Below, piece by piece: positions 11,745-23,063 of a DNA stretch of 64,000 bases. The position numbers and the translations under genes are program-made. Below the pieces are notes generated by a model that searched no databases, was not told where the DNA came from, and saw only the letters and a list, made by a program, of their open reading frames with translations. Position 1 is the first letter of the stretch, and every line of letters begins with the position of its first letter. Source of the stretch: Prostheceraeus crozeri. Its lineage: Eukaryota > Platyhelminthes > Polycladida > Euryleptidae. Where the stretch lies: contig CAJQUW010006864.1 in NCBI GenBank assembly GCA_907163375.1, forward strand, positions 124,001 to 188,000, written 5' to 3'.

Positions 11745-12052
11745 TTACATTTTTATAGAGAGCTTTAGTTGCCTCACACTTGCTTTGCTGCCATTGCTTG
11801 AAACGCAACTTCTTTTCTTTGTCAGCGCTTTCCACTTCCGAATTCCACCATCAGGTCTCTTATGCCTGCCCAGCCTTTGCTGCGACCACACTCTTTTTCA
11901 GCACTGTGTATCCAAGCTGTCTTCATCCTGTTCCACTCCAAGTCTAATGTATTTTGGTCTGCAATATGTCCTTCATGGTTCATAACCTCCTCGTTAAAGT
12001 GCATGGTTAAAGTACAACTCCACAATGAACTCAGAATGCCAACGCATGACAA
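11745..12052 (-). pseudogene. LINE fragment (endonuclease-RT linker region)
   Basis: On the minus strand one frame reads LEWNRMKTAWIHSAEKECG then, after a shift, WWNSEVESADKEKKLRFKQW. This is the segment between endonuclease and RT in many LINEs, usually written as an aee-x-CG-x-x-K motif followed by WWN-x-EV-x-x-A-x-x-x-K. About 100 residues survive and nothing else of the element is recognisable, so clade and age are open. Confidence 0.6.
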
Positions 12053-13698
12053 TGTGCCATATATTTACATCGTGCTGAAAACGAAAGATAAAACGTCTAG
12101 AAGGCTATTCTTTTTATTATCTACTTTGATCACTGCATGATGACGATTGACGCTGTTGGAGATTCGTGCGCAACATTTTTTGCTTCATCTCTGAAATATA
12201 AAAGATTAATTGGATTGAATGATAAATTGATTATAATATTTATTTATTTCGTGTTTCCATGATTGCATGTATTCATTGACTAAGGAGACATCGAAACCTT
12301 GCTCTATAATTCATCCAGGGTAGTTTGATTGATTTGCTTAAGTATCTGGATGTGTATTATAAATGGCTGCTGGGATGATTTTCATCATCGTATGAGAATG
12401 TATAAATTCTTGATCAAATATCAGCATACCGATAGTGAGAAACCAAGGAAATCGTTATTCGCACGCATAAATTCTTGCGAATAACGGATTAGCAATAAAA
12501 TTACTATTCAGACGAATTTTTGCGTCGGAATAACCGCGCCACAGTGGCCTGGTAAGGAGCAGGAATCTGAGACAAAACTATTTACAACCCATGAATGCGC
12601 CAATGGATCAGGAACGTGATCATTTTCATTTTCTATGTAAGACACAGTCAACAATGACCCAATTTTATTTCGCAGAAAATACGTGATCTAGCTAGACGTG
12701 TTTACTTGCTTCTGCTCGTGAATATCATAGTCAATGTCGATTGTGATTTGTGGATCTGACTGTGACAGTCAGTCCCTAATTCTACTGTTGAAAGTAAACA
12801 GTTAACATCTTGTAAATATTATTCCTTTTTTCTTCAACAGGTTGTCTACGCTAACCCAAAGGATTTTCAGAAACCGTTAACGATGTGTCTTGGTGTTGGT
12901 CAGTGCAATGAATCAAATTTCAAAGCTGTTCAATGAGCCGAAGATTGTGGATTGATGAGCTGGAAAATGAAGTGCACTTCTCTTCTGTTTCGCTTCAGTG
13001 TCCTGAAGTCTTCAATATAGTGGAAATTAGTGTAACTCGTTGCGAAGAACGAGTTTCAGCATGATGTGGCATTTTTGGTGAATTGTGATATTCCTGTGTA
13101 TGATAGTGGTATGTAGAATGGGACGGTGTCACGACTTTGTTGACATATGTTTTGGTAAAGTTGGACAAATTGTATCTTTCATGTGAAAACCAGTCTGTTT
13201 TTGAAACTTGTCAGTGTTGTGAATTTCTATATGAATAAAATGTGAAGTTAATGACCTGTTGTTATAATTTGTTAAGTGTATGGAAGGTAGTAGGCGAATG
13301 GGCAAGGCATGGGAAGCGGAAATTCAATAACAGTTAAATTTGTGTTTGAATATGCAGTCGGCTAGTGTTAGGGTTAGGGTAAGGTTTGGCGAACGGGCTA
13401 GTTTCCAGGGATGAGGTCTTCGGATCTGGATTGTAGGTGAATAGAGGATCAAGACGAGTATAAGTTTGCCTAGGGTTTGGTGTTGGGTCGTGTCTTAAGA
13501 AAGAGTTAAAGTTTCACAATGATGACTTCTATATTTCATGCGCATAGGCCTGCATGTCATAGTGATGGTAGTTGGCATGTGTCAGGTAAGTTTGCATAGG
13601 TGATAGAGCATGCTCATATTACCCACAGGCATTGTTAGTAATGTTTGACAACAGATTAGAACAGTAGAAATATGCTACGAAGGAGGCATGGTTATAGG
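12053..13698. other. Interior of foldback-like element, no gene recognised
   Basis: No supported coding region. Small hairpins occur near 12,445-12,535 (GTTATTCGCA and TGCGAATAAC pairs). Two and a half units of TTAGGG lie at about 13,368, too few to call a telomeric array. Confidence 0.4.
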
Positions 13699-14100
13699 CA
13701 GAGGCGTCGCGACCGGGGGTGTGGGGGACCGTAACACCCCCAATATGAAATTATTAAAAGATTCAGGAAAAATGAGAAATTTCAGGTAAACCGCAGGTTT
13801 GCCGGCGATTCAGCTCCAATATTCACTGACGTTGTTCTTAGCCACAAAAACACGTCTTGTCACAAAAACACATCGTAATGTCGGGAAATTCTCACCCTTT
13901 CTAGACACCAGAAAGTATATGGTTGTTGATGATATTGATTTGTCACGCGAAAGCGGTCAAACATAGCGCGCTGAAACATGTTGGAATGTGTGTGAGTATG
14001 CGTGTGTGCAATAATCAGGTAAATTTTGGTTCTTAGTTGTAAATCAGGTAAAATTTAGCAAACACCCCCCCCCAATGATGTTTCCTTAGCGACGCCTCTG
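13699..14100. mobile_element. hAT-type MITE (402 bp)
   Basis: Terminal inverted repeats CAGAGGCGTCGC and GCGACGCCTCTG begin with the CAG-R-GGCG signature common in hAT elements. The flanks are GTTATAGG at 13,691-13,698 and GTTATAGC at 14,101-14,108, an 8-base target duplication with one mismatch. No coding capacity. The presence of C-tracts just inside each end is shared with the 25.4-kb MITE. Confidence 0.85.
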
Positions 14101-14439
14101 GTTATAGCCCGTAATTTCAGTTGAACATAAATTTTAGTAATGAGTTGTATTGTAAGTGATGGATAAGCGCTAGGACTTCATGGAGGAAAGACACTGAAGA
14201 GGTCTAAATATGTCCTTAAAAACTGTGACAGTCACGGAACTAAGTTATGCAAATCACATGTACATGCAATTGTTATGCAGGCCTACACCAACTTTGTAGA
14301 TACATGTGCCAATTGCAGCAGGTAAGAGGGGGCGCGTGAATTCAGCAGGAACTTTTTTCATCTCGAGATCATTTCATGCATATGCCAACTAGAATTCCTT
14401 CCTCAATCCACTCCTGCTCAATTCACGCGTAGCTACATG
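14101..14439. other. Interior of foldback-like element, no gene recognised
   Basis: Short spacer between the hAT MITE and the right TIR. Confidence 0.4.
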
Positions 14440-15008
14440 TACGTGGGCTATGGGCGTGGCTGCGGAGGAAAATCCGCATTTGTGCGGATTCTACGCACAG
14501 TTGGGGCTGTCTGAGGGGTGGCACAAGCTGGCACACTCCCAATAAGTGTATTCGGTGGGTTGATTCGAGTGGCACACGCGATTTTCACAAGTGGTACGGA
14601 TGGGCTGTGGTCGTGGCTGCGGAGGAAAATCCGCATTTGTGCGGCTAACTTCACATCCGTACCACTTTGAGGTCATCTTGTCCATTTTCTCAGTAACTAT
14701 TGTGAATTTTGGCAAAGTAGTGGGTGGCACATGCTTTAGACGTGTTATTTTAGACGTCCACGTGGATGAAAATTCATAAAGATGCGATTTAAGATTTTTT
14801 CTGTAAATTGGTACGGCTAACTTCACATCCGTACCACCTCGAAGTTTTGATGGACGATTTCTCGCAAACTGCAGCATTATTTTGAAAAATTATTGGTGGC
14901 ACAAGCTGGCACACTCTAAAATTATGTGTAAATGCTGTTTTCGAGAGTGGCACACGCAATTTTCGATGTGGTACGGATATTGGTACGGCTAACTTCACAC
15001 ACGTACAA
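14440..15008. repeat. Right terminal inverted repeat of the foldback-like element
   Basis: Inverse of 7,406-7,974, with a handful of substitutions. The outer end CACGTACAA abuts the LINE sequence AACGTCGAG. Confidence 0.85.
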
Positions 15009-16881
15009 AACGTCGAGAGTCGACTTTGTACTTAATGAAATGCCAAATATGTTTTATCATAATATTCTCACATACGTCTTTGCTAACGACACAAGTTAAT
15101 GCAATCGGTCGAATGTCTGTTTCAATGGAGTCTGTATGCTTAGTTTTTGTGATCGGACTGATGTCTGCACAACGCCACAGAGTAGGCCAGGAGCCTTCTC
15201 TCATAGATGAACAGATTATTGATGTAATTGGTCCAGCTATCCACTCACTTCCATCCTTCCAAATCCAATTCGGGATTCCGTCAGGTCCAACCGTTTTGTT
15301 GATATTGATAGCCGTTTAGTGCTGAAATTCGGGAAATTCTGATGCATTCAGAGGCTTAATGTCACTGGCCACGGAAATCAACTGATCGTTCACTAAGTTT
15401 GTGAATAGGTTCAAGTCGTCACCACACACCATAGTAGCAAGTGGCTTTAGGGGACAGGTCACGCTTTTATTCTTCCCAAGAACATCCTTCAATCCAGACC
15501 ACCACTTTCTGGGGTTCTTCATACGCTTCATGTTGTTTTCGACGAATTGTTTTCTCAAAGTCTTGCGAAGACTATCCACCTTGTTCTTGTAGTGTTTGTA
15601 CATCACTTTATCGTTACAGGACCAATAGAAGTCGCGAATATGAACAAGTTCGATGAAGTGAGGCGTAACCCAAGGCTTAGAGTTAACAGGAATCGGTACC
15701 TGCCTCCAAGGAAGACATTCATCCATCATTTTGTATAGAGTATCGTAGAATATGTTAGACTTTAATTCGGATGAGTTAGCGTAATAAACTTGTGACCAAT
15801 TCTGATTCTCTAGGAGCGTCAATAAGCTGCCTTTGTTTCTATTAGTTTGCGATCTTACCCATCGGTATTCGATTTCGATGGAATTATTGCCGAAAATAGG
15901 GCTAGAAAGGACCATGTTGTGATCTGATGACGCCAGTGGAGGCAAAATTTCAACTTTGTAACTCTCATGCATATTCGTAAAGAACAGATCCAAAATTGTA
16001 TTCTGTCTTGTTGGGCTTTGTACTATTTGTTTGAGATGATAGGCAGATTTTATGTATTTAAATCGACAATGATCAAAGTCTCCAGTGATAATGATGCCTA
16101 GACTTGAATACTTCTTCAGAAGTACGTCCAGACCATACATGAGATGCTGTTCGCGATCTGCGTCATTCTCGGAGGGTGGGTGGTAAACATTAATAACCAC
16201 TAAGGAGGAGAAATTGCGATGAGAGCTTTGATTCTGTTTTAGAAGCAACCACAAAGATTCGATGTCTTCGTTATGAAATTGTTCCAATTTTGAGCAAGTA
16301 TACTGAGAGTTAATGGCATATGTTGCAACCCTTCCACCAATTCGATGTAATCTATCTTTTCTGTACATAGTGTAATTATCTAATTGAACCACTTCATCAA
16401 GAATGTCCTCCATTAGCCAAGTTTCACACAGGCAAATAAGCGAGGGATTGTAGATACGAATGACAGCTTCCATTTCATCAACCTTTTGAACTATTGATCT
16501 GACGTTAGCTGTAATACACACAGGGAGTCTGGTATCAACCTTTGTAATTGGAATTTCAATTAGATTGTCATCGCACCGAGTTGAATGGGAGTTGTGCTGA
16601 TGGGATGAGTGAGACCTTGGTACATGTCTGTTTGAGGCACATTCACGATTATGCAAACAGGGAAATCCAACTGCAGGTGAGGGAAATCTAACTGTAGGTG
16701 AGGGAAATCCATTTCCATGGCGCCTTGAGATGTGAACTGGAATTGCGAAGGTCATATCATCACGTGGATGTGTAAGCAGGCATGAGGCATCGGTCGCAGC
16801 GAGGTCAGAATCTACAGAGCCATCAGGGGAAAATGGGAAGATAACTTTGGCGAGGAAGGAGGCGGCGAGCTGAAGGCACAA
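15009..16881 (-). pseudogene. LINE APE endonuclease and N-terminal RT region
   Basis: The main frame is 521 residues. The endonuclease shows ICLCETWL, VVINVYHPP, IIITGDFDHCRF (GDFN-like) and SSDHNMVLSS (the SDH active-site box). It then continues through a linker with WVTPHF and RKWWSGLKDVLG, ending near 15,316. In an adjoining frame, TVGPDGIPNWIWKDGS and WRCADISPITKTKHT (RT boxes before the palm) follow, up to VDSRRF at the junction with the foldback-like element. The endonuclease nicks DNA for target-primed reverse transcription. At least one frameshift near 15,315 separates the two frames, besides the large insertion, so the copy is dead. Confidence 0.85.
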
Positions 16882-17350
16882 TTAATGCGAGAGGGTGATG
16901 TATAAGGTAGATTTAGCAAGCAATGGTGATGCAGAGGGAGAGCAGAGGTCGCTATCGTGATATTGAGACACAGGCCACAGGGGAAAAGGAGGCTCGCGAC
17001 GTGGGATACCGTGGAACCAGACGATACGTTTGACAGCTCGTCTGACCTTCGGAGCGAGATAGCGCAGCTCCAGTAAGACGCTTCTGGAGTAAACAAGGCG
17101 AGGTGAGGCCATCAATATGAAGTTGCAGCGTCGCAGCAAGAAGATAATGCAAAGGAATAGAGATTTCTCACACGGTGAAGGCCAGATTTTGTAGCAGGTG
17201 TTGGAAATTGATACACGATTAATATGAGAACTCTAATCCACTGAGTAGAAGACACTGGTACAGCGATTTAGGGCTAGCGAAGACAATGAATATCTCTAAA
17301 CAAGTCACTGAACGCCAGGCGACAGAGAGGACAACCTCCCTGCTCGCGCG
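16882..17350 (-). other. LINE 5' region (UTR or ORF1 remnant)
   Basis: GC-richer sequence upstream of the endonuclease frame, with Ser/Pro-rich short frames but no recognisable ORF1 domain. The 5' limit is a guess from the change in composition near 17,350. Confidence 0.4.
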
Positions 17351-17762
17351 CTTCACAGCGATATAAAATGTAAGTTAGATGTAATTTAACCCTACGCTGC
17401 GATTTGAGTCCATAACTGGCATACTTCTTTTAGGCTTGAAGAGTGGAAGTGGTTTCCCGTCAGCGAAACCAGAAAAAAATCTCTGAATGTTCTTGAACGA
17501 ATTTGATGCTTTGTATGTTTCATATAGGTAAAATAAATTCAGTCTTAAAAATGTAGCAAATGAGACCAATGCGTAAGTTTATTATTTCAATAAGTGGACT
17601 ATATTATCATAATATTATCTAATAAAAGAAAGACATATTAAGTGGACAAGGTTATTATTTCAATACATGTTTTACGATATACCATTGGTAAAAATGTTCA
17701 TAAATTCATTTGTTGGTTATCATTCATAAATAATGCATTAATAATAATCGCTATGTACGCAC

Positions 17763-18063
17763 CTGGAGGGGGTCCACCTGGGTAGGGATAACCACCTTGC
17801 ATTGGATAGCTACCAGGAGGAGGCGGGCCACCTTGCATTGGGTAACCTTGAGGTGGAGGCCCATAACCGGGAGGTCCACATGCAGGTCCAGGAGGTACAC
17901 AACCAGGTGGCGGCATTCCACCGGGAGGATAAGCGACTCCATGGGGAGGCATTCCACCGTGAGGATATGCAACTCCAGGCGGCATTCCTCCCGGCATTGG
18001 TGCTCCAGGATAATGCGGCGGCGGCGCACCATGCGGATATCCATGCGGCGGTATCATACCATG
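17763..18063 (-). CDS. Host exon: Pro/Gly-rich XYPPX-type repeat region
   Basis: A 301-base exon inferred from splice signals: acceptor TTTATTACAG before CATGGT and donor CCAG before GTGCGT. The reading frame gives about 100 residues of low-complexity Pro, Gly, Tyr and Met repeats such as GYPHGAPPPHYPG, GGMPPGVAYP and GYPMQGG. Such XYPPX tails occur in many unrelated proteins (rhodopsins, annexins, adaptor proteins) and often drive weak self-association. The phase (starts at a codon boundary) matches the end of the exon at 22,955-23,063. The exon ends one base into a codon, so at least one further exon lies downstream and was not identified. I do not know which gene this is. Confidence 0.6.
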
Positions 18064-21000
18064 CTGTAATAAAGAATAAATGAAGCAGTCTGATCGAATT
18101 CAGAGCAGAATCACATGCAACTTTTAGCTACGAAATAAGTGCAGTGATAATTCCTTACGGAGGCTGATCTGCACTTGTGCCATCATCATGTAGAATAGAG
18201 GGGCCTCATAACACCGTCATAAAAGCTGAGCATTGAGACAAAATACTATGACACGCACGTACATACATGCACATACGCGCCAATATATTCAATATTGAAA
18301 GATTCAATTCAAATTCAATACAATTATTTCTTAGGCCTATTCAAATTTCAATTTCTGTTCTGAATCAATTTCATGCTTTGAATCTTGAAGATTCTGTTTG
18401 AGGTATGAATTTTGATTAAATGCACATTTGTAGATTCGCAATTCAATTGAATTTGTTGTTGTTGCTTGGAGAAAACAACACGTTCGGTGTGAAAACACAT
18501 TGACGTCAGTCGCTAGAGAAAACCGATTGCCCTCAAATAATTCAGCAACTGGGTGGCGGAAATTTGGGTGAGGTTTTGTTGGATGGCATGAAAACTTGTA
18601 CAACGCTGCAAATCGGGAAGAATGGGACTTAGCACACCTCATCACGGAACTCCCTCCTTCAAAGTTCTGTATCTACAATGGCTGCCGTGCATGACTAACG
18701 GACTGTCTTCCACTTAAAAAAGCAAATATCCACTTGATCATGCACATACATGTAGGGATACGTTTTTCAATTGAATTTAAGCAGCATCTTTATAGATAAA
18801 AGAAAGCAACTATAAAGAGCCTTGGTGCTGAAAAAAATTTGGTCTCAACGTTCACCGATTTGACGGTCTGTTGAAAAAGAAAAAGAATCTTACAAAAAAT
18901 TGCAGAGGTAAAATCAAAGATAGCCATAAACTTTAGTGCTTGGAGTTCATAGTTTTCACATCTGTTATGAACTATTCACATCTATTCATCATGGCAACCA
19001 TTGATTCACTAACCTATTGCTATTAAAATCAAATTCCGTGTGGCATTCATTTGAGAATTGGAATAATGTCTATCCCAATAAGAAACATGCTGATGCTAAT
19101 GTTGATTGAACATACTAATCATGATTGTGCACAATTTCAAATTATGCTTCCTCTATCTTAAGGCTGCAGATAAAAGGCTGTAAGAGCAGATACATGATTG
19201 CTCTTGGAATAAACAAAGAGATATCTGGTGTGAAGTCAACCTTGATATTTTCCTCTCAAACTGCGTGTGAGAGGCGGTAATTTCTTTTTCGTTTCAATGC
19301 CTAATGCTGGAAAACAGGACTAGAGAAACAGCGTAAAACTCTATATGAACAAGGTGCTTATAAATAGCTGTTTTAACCATTTCAACAAGGGCACTTGGTA
19401 CACTTACCGCACCAAGCGCCCTAATTTTGAACCTAACATTTGAAAAGTTTAATTCTATTGCACGTGTTGGAACTACACAAATTTTGTACCAAAACGCCAA
19501 ATTGTCTTGAACTTCGTGGAGATCGCCCATTTTGTTCCCACCGCCCTGAGTTTTGTTGTAATGTACGAATTTGGAAGCGCGCTAATTTCTGATAATCGCG
19601 TGCACAAAGATGGCTATCAATTTTATATTACTCGACAGAACTTCACTCATCGCAATTAAGCTCAACACCTTGGAATATTCCAGGTTCTATATTGGATGCT
19701 GCCGGTAAGGATAACCTTACCCGGAGAAATATCAATAGGTGTTTAAAAGCATAATATTCGAGTGTGAGATTCTTAGTGCATACATTCGTACTTTGAATTG
19801 CTAGTTCAGATCAATTCCTCGTGTGTTCCAGGTACATCGACATTGTAACTATTAAACAATCTGACAAAAAAGTAGCGATCTCGAAATGGCACTATGTCAG
19901 ATCGTTGCCATTGGCTCACCATCAAGTCAAACTACAATGACATCGAAATCTTATGACATGATAGGCTGCATCAAAGATCGGAAGAACTTTTGTTATCAAT
20001 ATCGCAAGTCAAAAATGAAAAACAAGCAAATTTTGGTGACGATCTAACATTTTTTTTGATATGCTTGCTTTAACTATATTGAAGAATAACACAGGTAAAA
20101 AAACAAAAAATTAGATAGTTATAGAGTTGAAGCAGCGAAATTCCGACCCCCTTCACCTGATTTGCCACACAACAGAAATGTTCCAGTATTCGCTCCTTAC
20201 TGATCAGAGACTAGGGAGTCCTAAGATTCCGTTGTCCACATCCGTCCCTCGAAGAAAAGAGTTTGCAGTACCAGTCGACAAGTTTTATTCGTAGCAAAGG
20301 TAATTTTGCCCACTCATTATACACACTGCACACGGATAACGCAAGGGGAATTCAATGACAATCGAATTCTTCACACTTGGTCGTATTCTCCTTTAGTCCT
20401 CTTCATCAATGACATGACGGTCATCCCTCGTCCACATTCGCGGCATCAAGTGATTCTAGGCTCAGCAGATGAGTAAGATCTAAAGCTGATGTATGTTCAC
20501 GGCACAAATGGTCAAGGATGCCATGATGGCAGAAGAATGTTTGCGATGATCATCTTCAATGTCTAAACCCCAACTACTCAAAACTCTGAAACTTGATACC
20601 CACGTTGGCAGGATTGGAATATGCAAGCCAGTAAAAAAATCGCCGGTTCGCTTACTCTAACTCCGAATCCGGACGTGAGATCGAGATATCTAGACCGGGC
20701 AATGTGCTATGAAGGACATGTTTGACACAACACATTTGGTGTCTAATCCGAGCTCAATTCTTTCCCTCTTCAATCGCTATTATGACTGTCTGTTCTGATG
20801 TACTTGCTTCGTTCTCGTGGATTTACCCAGACGCAAAAGAGGAAGTGACTGCCCAAACCCGTGCCTTGCTGATAATTCTCGTTGTCGGACTTAGCATTTT
20901 CAGGTTTGCTTCATTCACACAACAGCAACGTAGTGAAATAGTCTTCCGTTGGAGATATTTCCAACATGCATTGGCGTTAAAGCATTCAAGAGGGCCGTCC

Positions 21001-22954
21001 AATAAGTCAATAAGCTTCCAATCTTCCATTAAGCCTTATGGAGAGTTGACAATTTGAAGGGTTTTGTCTTATGTGATTCTGTTATGTGATCTTGGATTTT
21101 AACATTATCGTCTTTTTCTTTATTTCCATTTCTACCCCTGCGAGGAATATGCTCTTAGCTATTAGCGCTTACTTAGTTATTATGCATTTTACATCCCTAT
21201 ATCTGTCTATTCACATTTCTACTAAATTTTCAGTGTTTCTGTTACCAGCCTACTTAGTTACACAGTTGTCAGTCATTTTCTGCTTCTATGCCTCTGACTT
21301 TCTGCTGAGGGACACCTTTCGGGCAAAAATTCGCTCTCTTCCTTCATGCCTTGATTAAAAACAAAAAAGAGCCACTAATTGAAGAGCATCTGTATTTCAT
21401 GAGCATCCGAAATGAAGAACCAAATCACCGCGGTCAGTAAGATGCGTGTGAAACAGATTCAGCTTTCAATATCACTTGCTGTACTGGTGAAAGATGCTGT
21501 AGCTGTTTAAAAACTTACGAGGTCTCGAAAGAGCGTCAACGTTATGCAGTTTGCTTACATGCAGTTTTTTGCAGTCATTTCTCTACGTGTTCTGCCGCAT
21601 CAATAGTTGTCGAAATAACCATTAATCTATATTCTGAGGGAAACTATGGATTGATAATATTTCACGAACACTTGCGAAATCATGCGTGTAACATGAAAAT
21701 TCAAATTTTCAGGAAGGATAAATTTGCATTTTCAAGCTGGAATTTATGAACTTCATTTAACACCGGTAATCATTCGCACATTTTTAATCAAACCTTAGCA
21801 AAAAAATTTGATAAATGATAACTAGGGCTTGCATAATTTTGACCCATAGATTAGAACAATTTTGACTAAATCAGCTCAAAATTTTGATCTATATAATTGA
21901 CTGAGCGGTTATAGGGGTCTACACAATGAAATTTCATAAGATAGAAGGAAGAAAATTATTTTTCTTATTTTCCTTACTATTACAGAAGGAAGAAAAGAAC
22001 TTTATTTCAGCGTAAAGTCAAGCAGCTACTCTTGCTAGTACACAAGATGTAACAAATTTGCTGGATGATTCTGACACAAAAGTTGATGACAACAAACCAA
22101 CGTATGTTTTCTGGATTGAATTTACAATACCCACTCAAATATACCTAAGAAATCCGAAAAAAGCAATTGAGGATTGATGAAATTTTATGTGCATACTTTC
22201 TTTGTTGCTTTAGCATTGCCGCTTCATGGAAATCTTACTGACATAGAATCCACGCACTACATGAAGTAATTGTTGGAATAGGTACATGCATTTAATGTGT
22301 CAGCTGAAGTCGTCCTCTGTTACTTATTCCTTGTCTATTTGTAGGTTAGCCCCAATAGTCATGTAAACTAAGAAGAAACGTATAAAACTCTCTTTAAATT
22401 CTCTCATTCACTTTTCAGTCAAGGCATGACAATTTATCACAATTGATTACATTGGCACCCTTTTGGAAAAAACAATAATCTGCTTGGTGATTGTTCAGCA
22501 AAATTAGCTGCACTAGTTGTTCACAGCCTTCTTTAACGTAATTTTTCTCAACCTACAAGATATTTTACTGAATGTTAACTTTTTAACGTATTGAAGAATT
22601 TTGACTAAATAAATTGCAGTAGATAGTTTATGCAGATGATTTGCCAAACTGCTTCGAGTTTAACTCGATAAAATTACCTCACTTTCAAATTTTGACTTTT
22701 GTAAGCCCTAGCGATGACTAAGAACTGTACTTGAATACATTTATGCAAATCCGAATTCCATTTTTGAGAAATAAAACCAATCAATTGTATTCCATTTAAT
22801 GTTCTATCTTTATCTAAATCAGTCTCCCTAGCTAAGACTGTTCTTGTACATGCATATATGCAATTGGTCTATCAATTAGGTTGCATTGGATACATCAAAA
22901 TCAATCTATCGGGAGATTGCTAGCATGTACGGGGATGAAAGACAAATATTTTAC
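18064..22954 (-). other. Probable host intron (4.9 kb)
   Basis: Lies between two phase-compatible minus-strand exons. It contains a candidate hAT MITE at 21,823-22,710. Around 20,390-20,620 there are faint traces of a LINE RT (LVLFINDM-like words in several frames), too weak to call. Otherwise AT-rich sequence with no supported genes. Confidence 0.45.
21823..22710. mobile_element. Candidate hAT-type MITE (888 bp), decayed
   Basis: The left end TAGGGCTTGCATAATTTTGA and the right end, which in reverse reads TAGGGCTTACAAAAGTCAAA, form imperfect inverted repeats. The 8-base flanks ATGATAAC and GCGATGAC agree at five positions and differ by transitions only, which would suit an old 8-base target duplication. 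No coding capacity is seen. Confidence 0.45.
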
Positions 22955-23063
22955 CTTGGCCATCTTCTTCTCCATTTTCTTTTGCTTCTTCATTTCTTTC
23001 TTCCAATGTTTCTTACCACCATCGCTGCTGGAGCTGCTACTACTGCTGCTCTTCTTCTTGATC
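22955..23063 (-). CDS. Host exon: Ser-run and Lys-rich segment
   Basis: A 109-base exon bounded by acceptor TTGTTATAG before GATCAAG and donor GCCAAG before GTAAAA. After the first base, which completes a codon from an upstream exon, the frame reads IKKKSSSSSSSSSDGGKKHW and then a Lys/Met/Glu-rich helix ending MAK. The exon ends on a codon boundary, and the 17,763-18,063 exon begins on one. Together they give a Ser/Lys-rich disordered or helical segment followed by a Pro/Gly-rich tail. The upstream exon was not found in 23.1-25.4 kb. Low complexity limits confidence. Confidence 0.5.

Larger units (their letters stand above)
7406..15008. mobile_element. Foldback-like composite element (7.6 kb) with long TIRs
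   Basis: The ends TTGTACGTGTGTGAAG and CTTCACACACGTACAA are perfect inverses. The inverted match runs inward about 569 bases on each side with no net length difference (each left position plus its partner is 22,414) and a small percentage of mismatches. It lies precisely inside a LINE RT frame, so the whole unit inserted as one piece. The target duplication is unresolved (1-3 A bases). The 6.4-kb interior holds a Penelope-like relic, a LINE linker fragment and a hAT MITE, but no transposase I can recognise. Long structured inverted ends with direct repeats inside them resemble Foldback-type DNA elements. It could also be a TIR pair that trapped unrelated DNA. Confidence 0.7.
6270..17350 (-). 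mobile_element. CR1/L2-group LINE, split by a 7.6-kb insertion
   Basis: A non-LTR retrotransposon on the minus strand. Its 5' part (UTR or ORF1 remnant about 16,880-17,350, endonuclease and start of RT at 15,009-16,881) and its 3' part (RT core and C-terminus at 6,344-7,405) are separated by a foreign element at 7,406-15,008. Across the junction the protein sense is continuous (VDSRRF on the 15-kb side, GAGKAC on the 7.4-kb side), which fixes the insertion point to a run of A bases. An AATAAA lies near the 3' end around 6,280 on the minus strand. The ends are approximate because no target duplication was found. The APE endonuclease, the RT box KYMDD and the C-terminal region fit the Jockey-superfamily CR1/L2 group; exact clade uncertain. 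Confidence 0.8.

Noticed and set aside
13366-13390. Telomere-type TTAGGG repeats
   Set aside because: Only two to three units, not an array.
17698-18083. Plus-strand Arg/Ser-rich and His-rich frames over the Pro/Gly exon
   Set aside because: They are shadows of the repetitive minus-strand exon; splice signals support only the minus strand.
20390-20620. LINE reverse transcriptase remains (LVLFINDM-like words)
   Set aside because: The match is short and in several frames; too weak to annotate.
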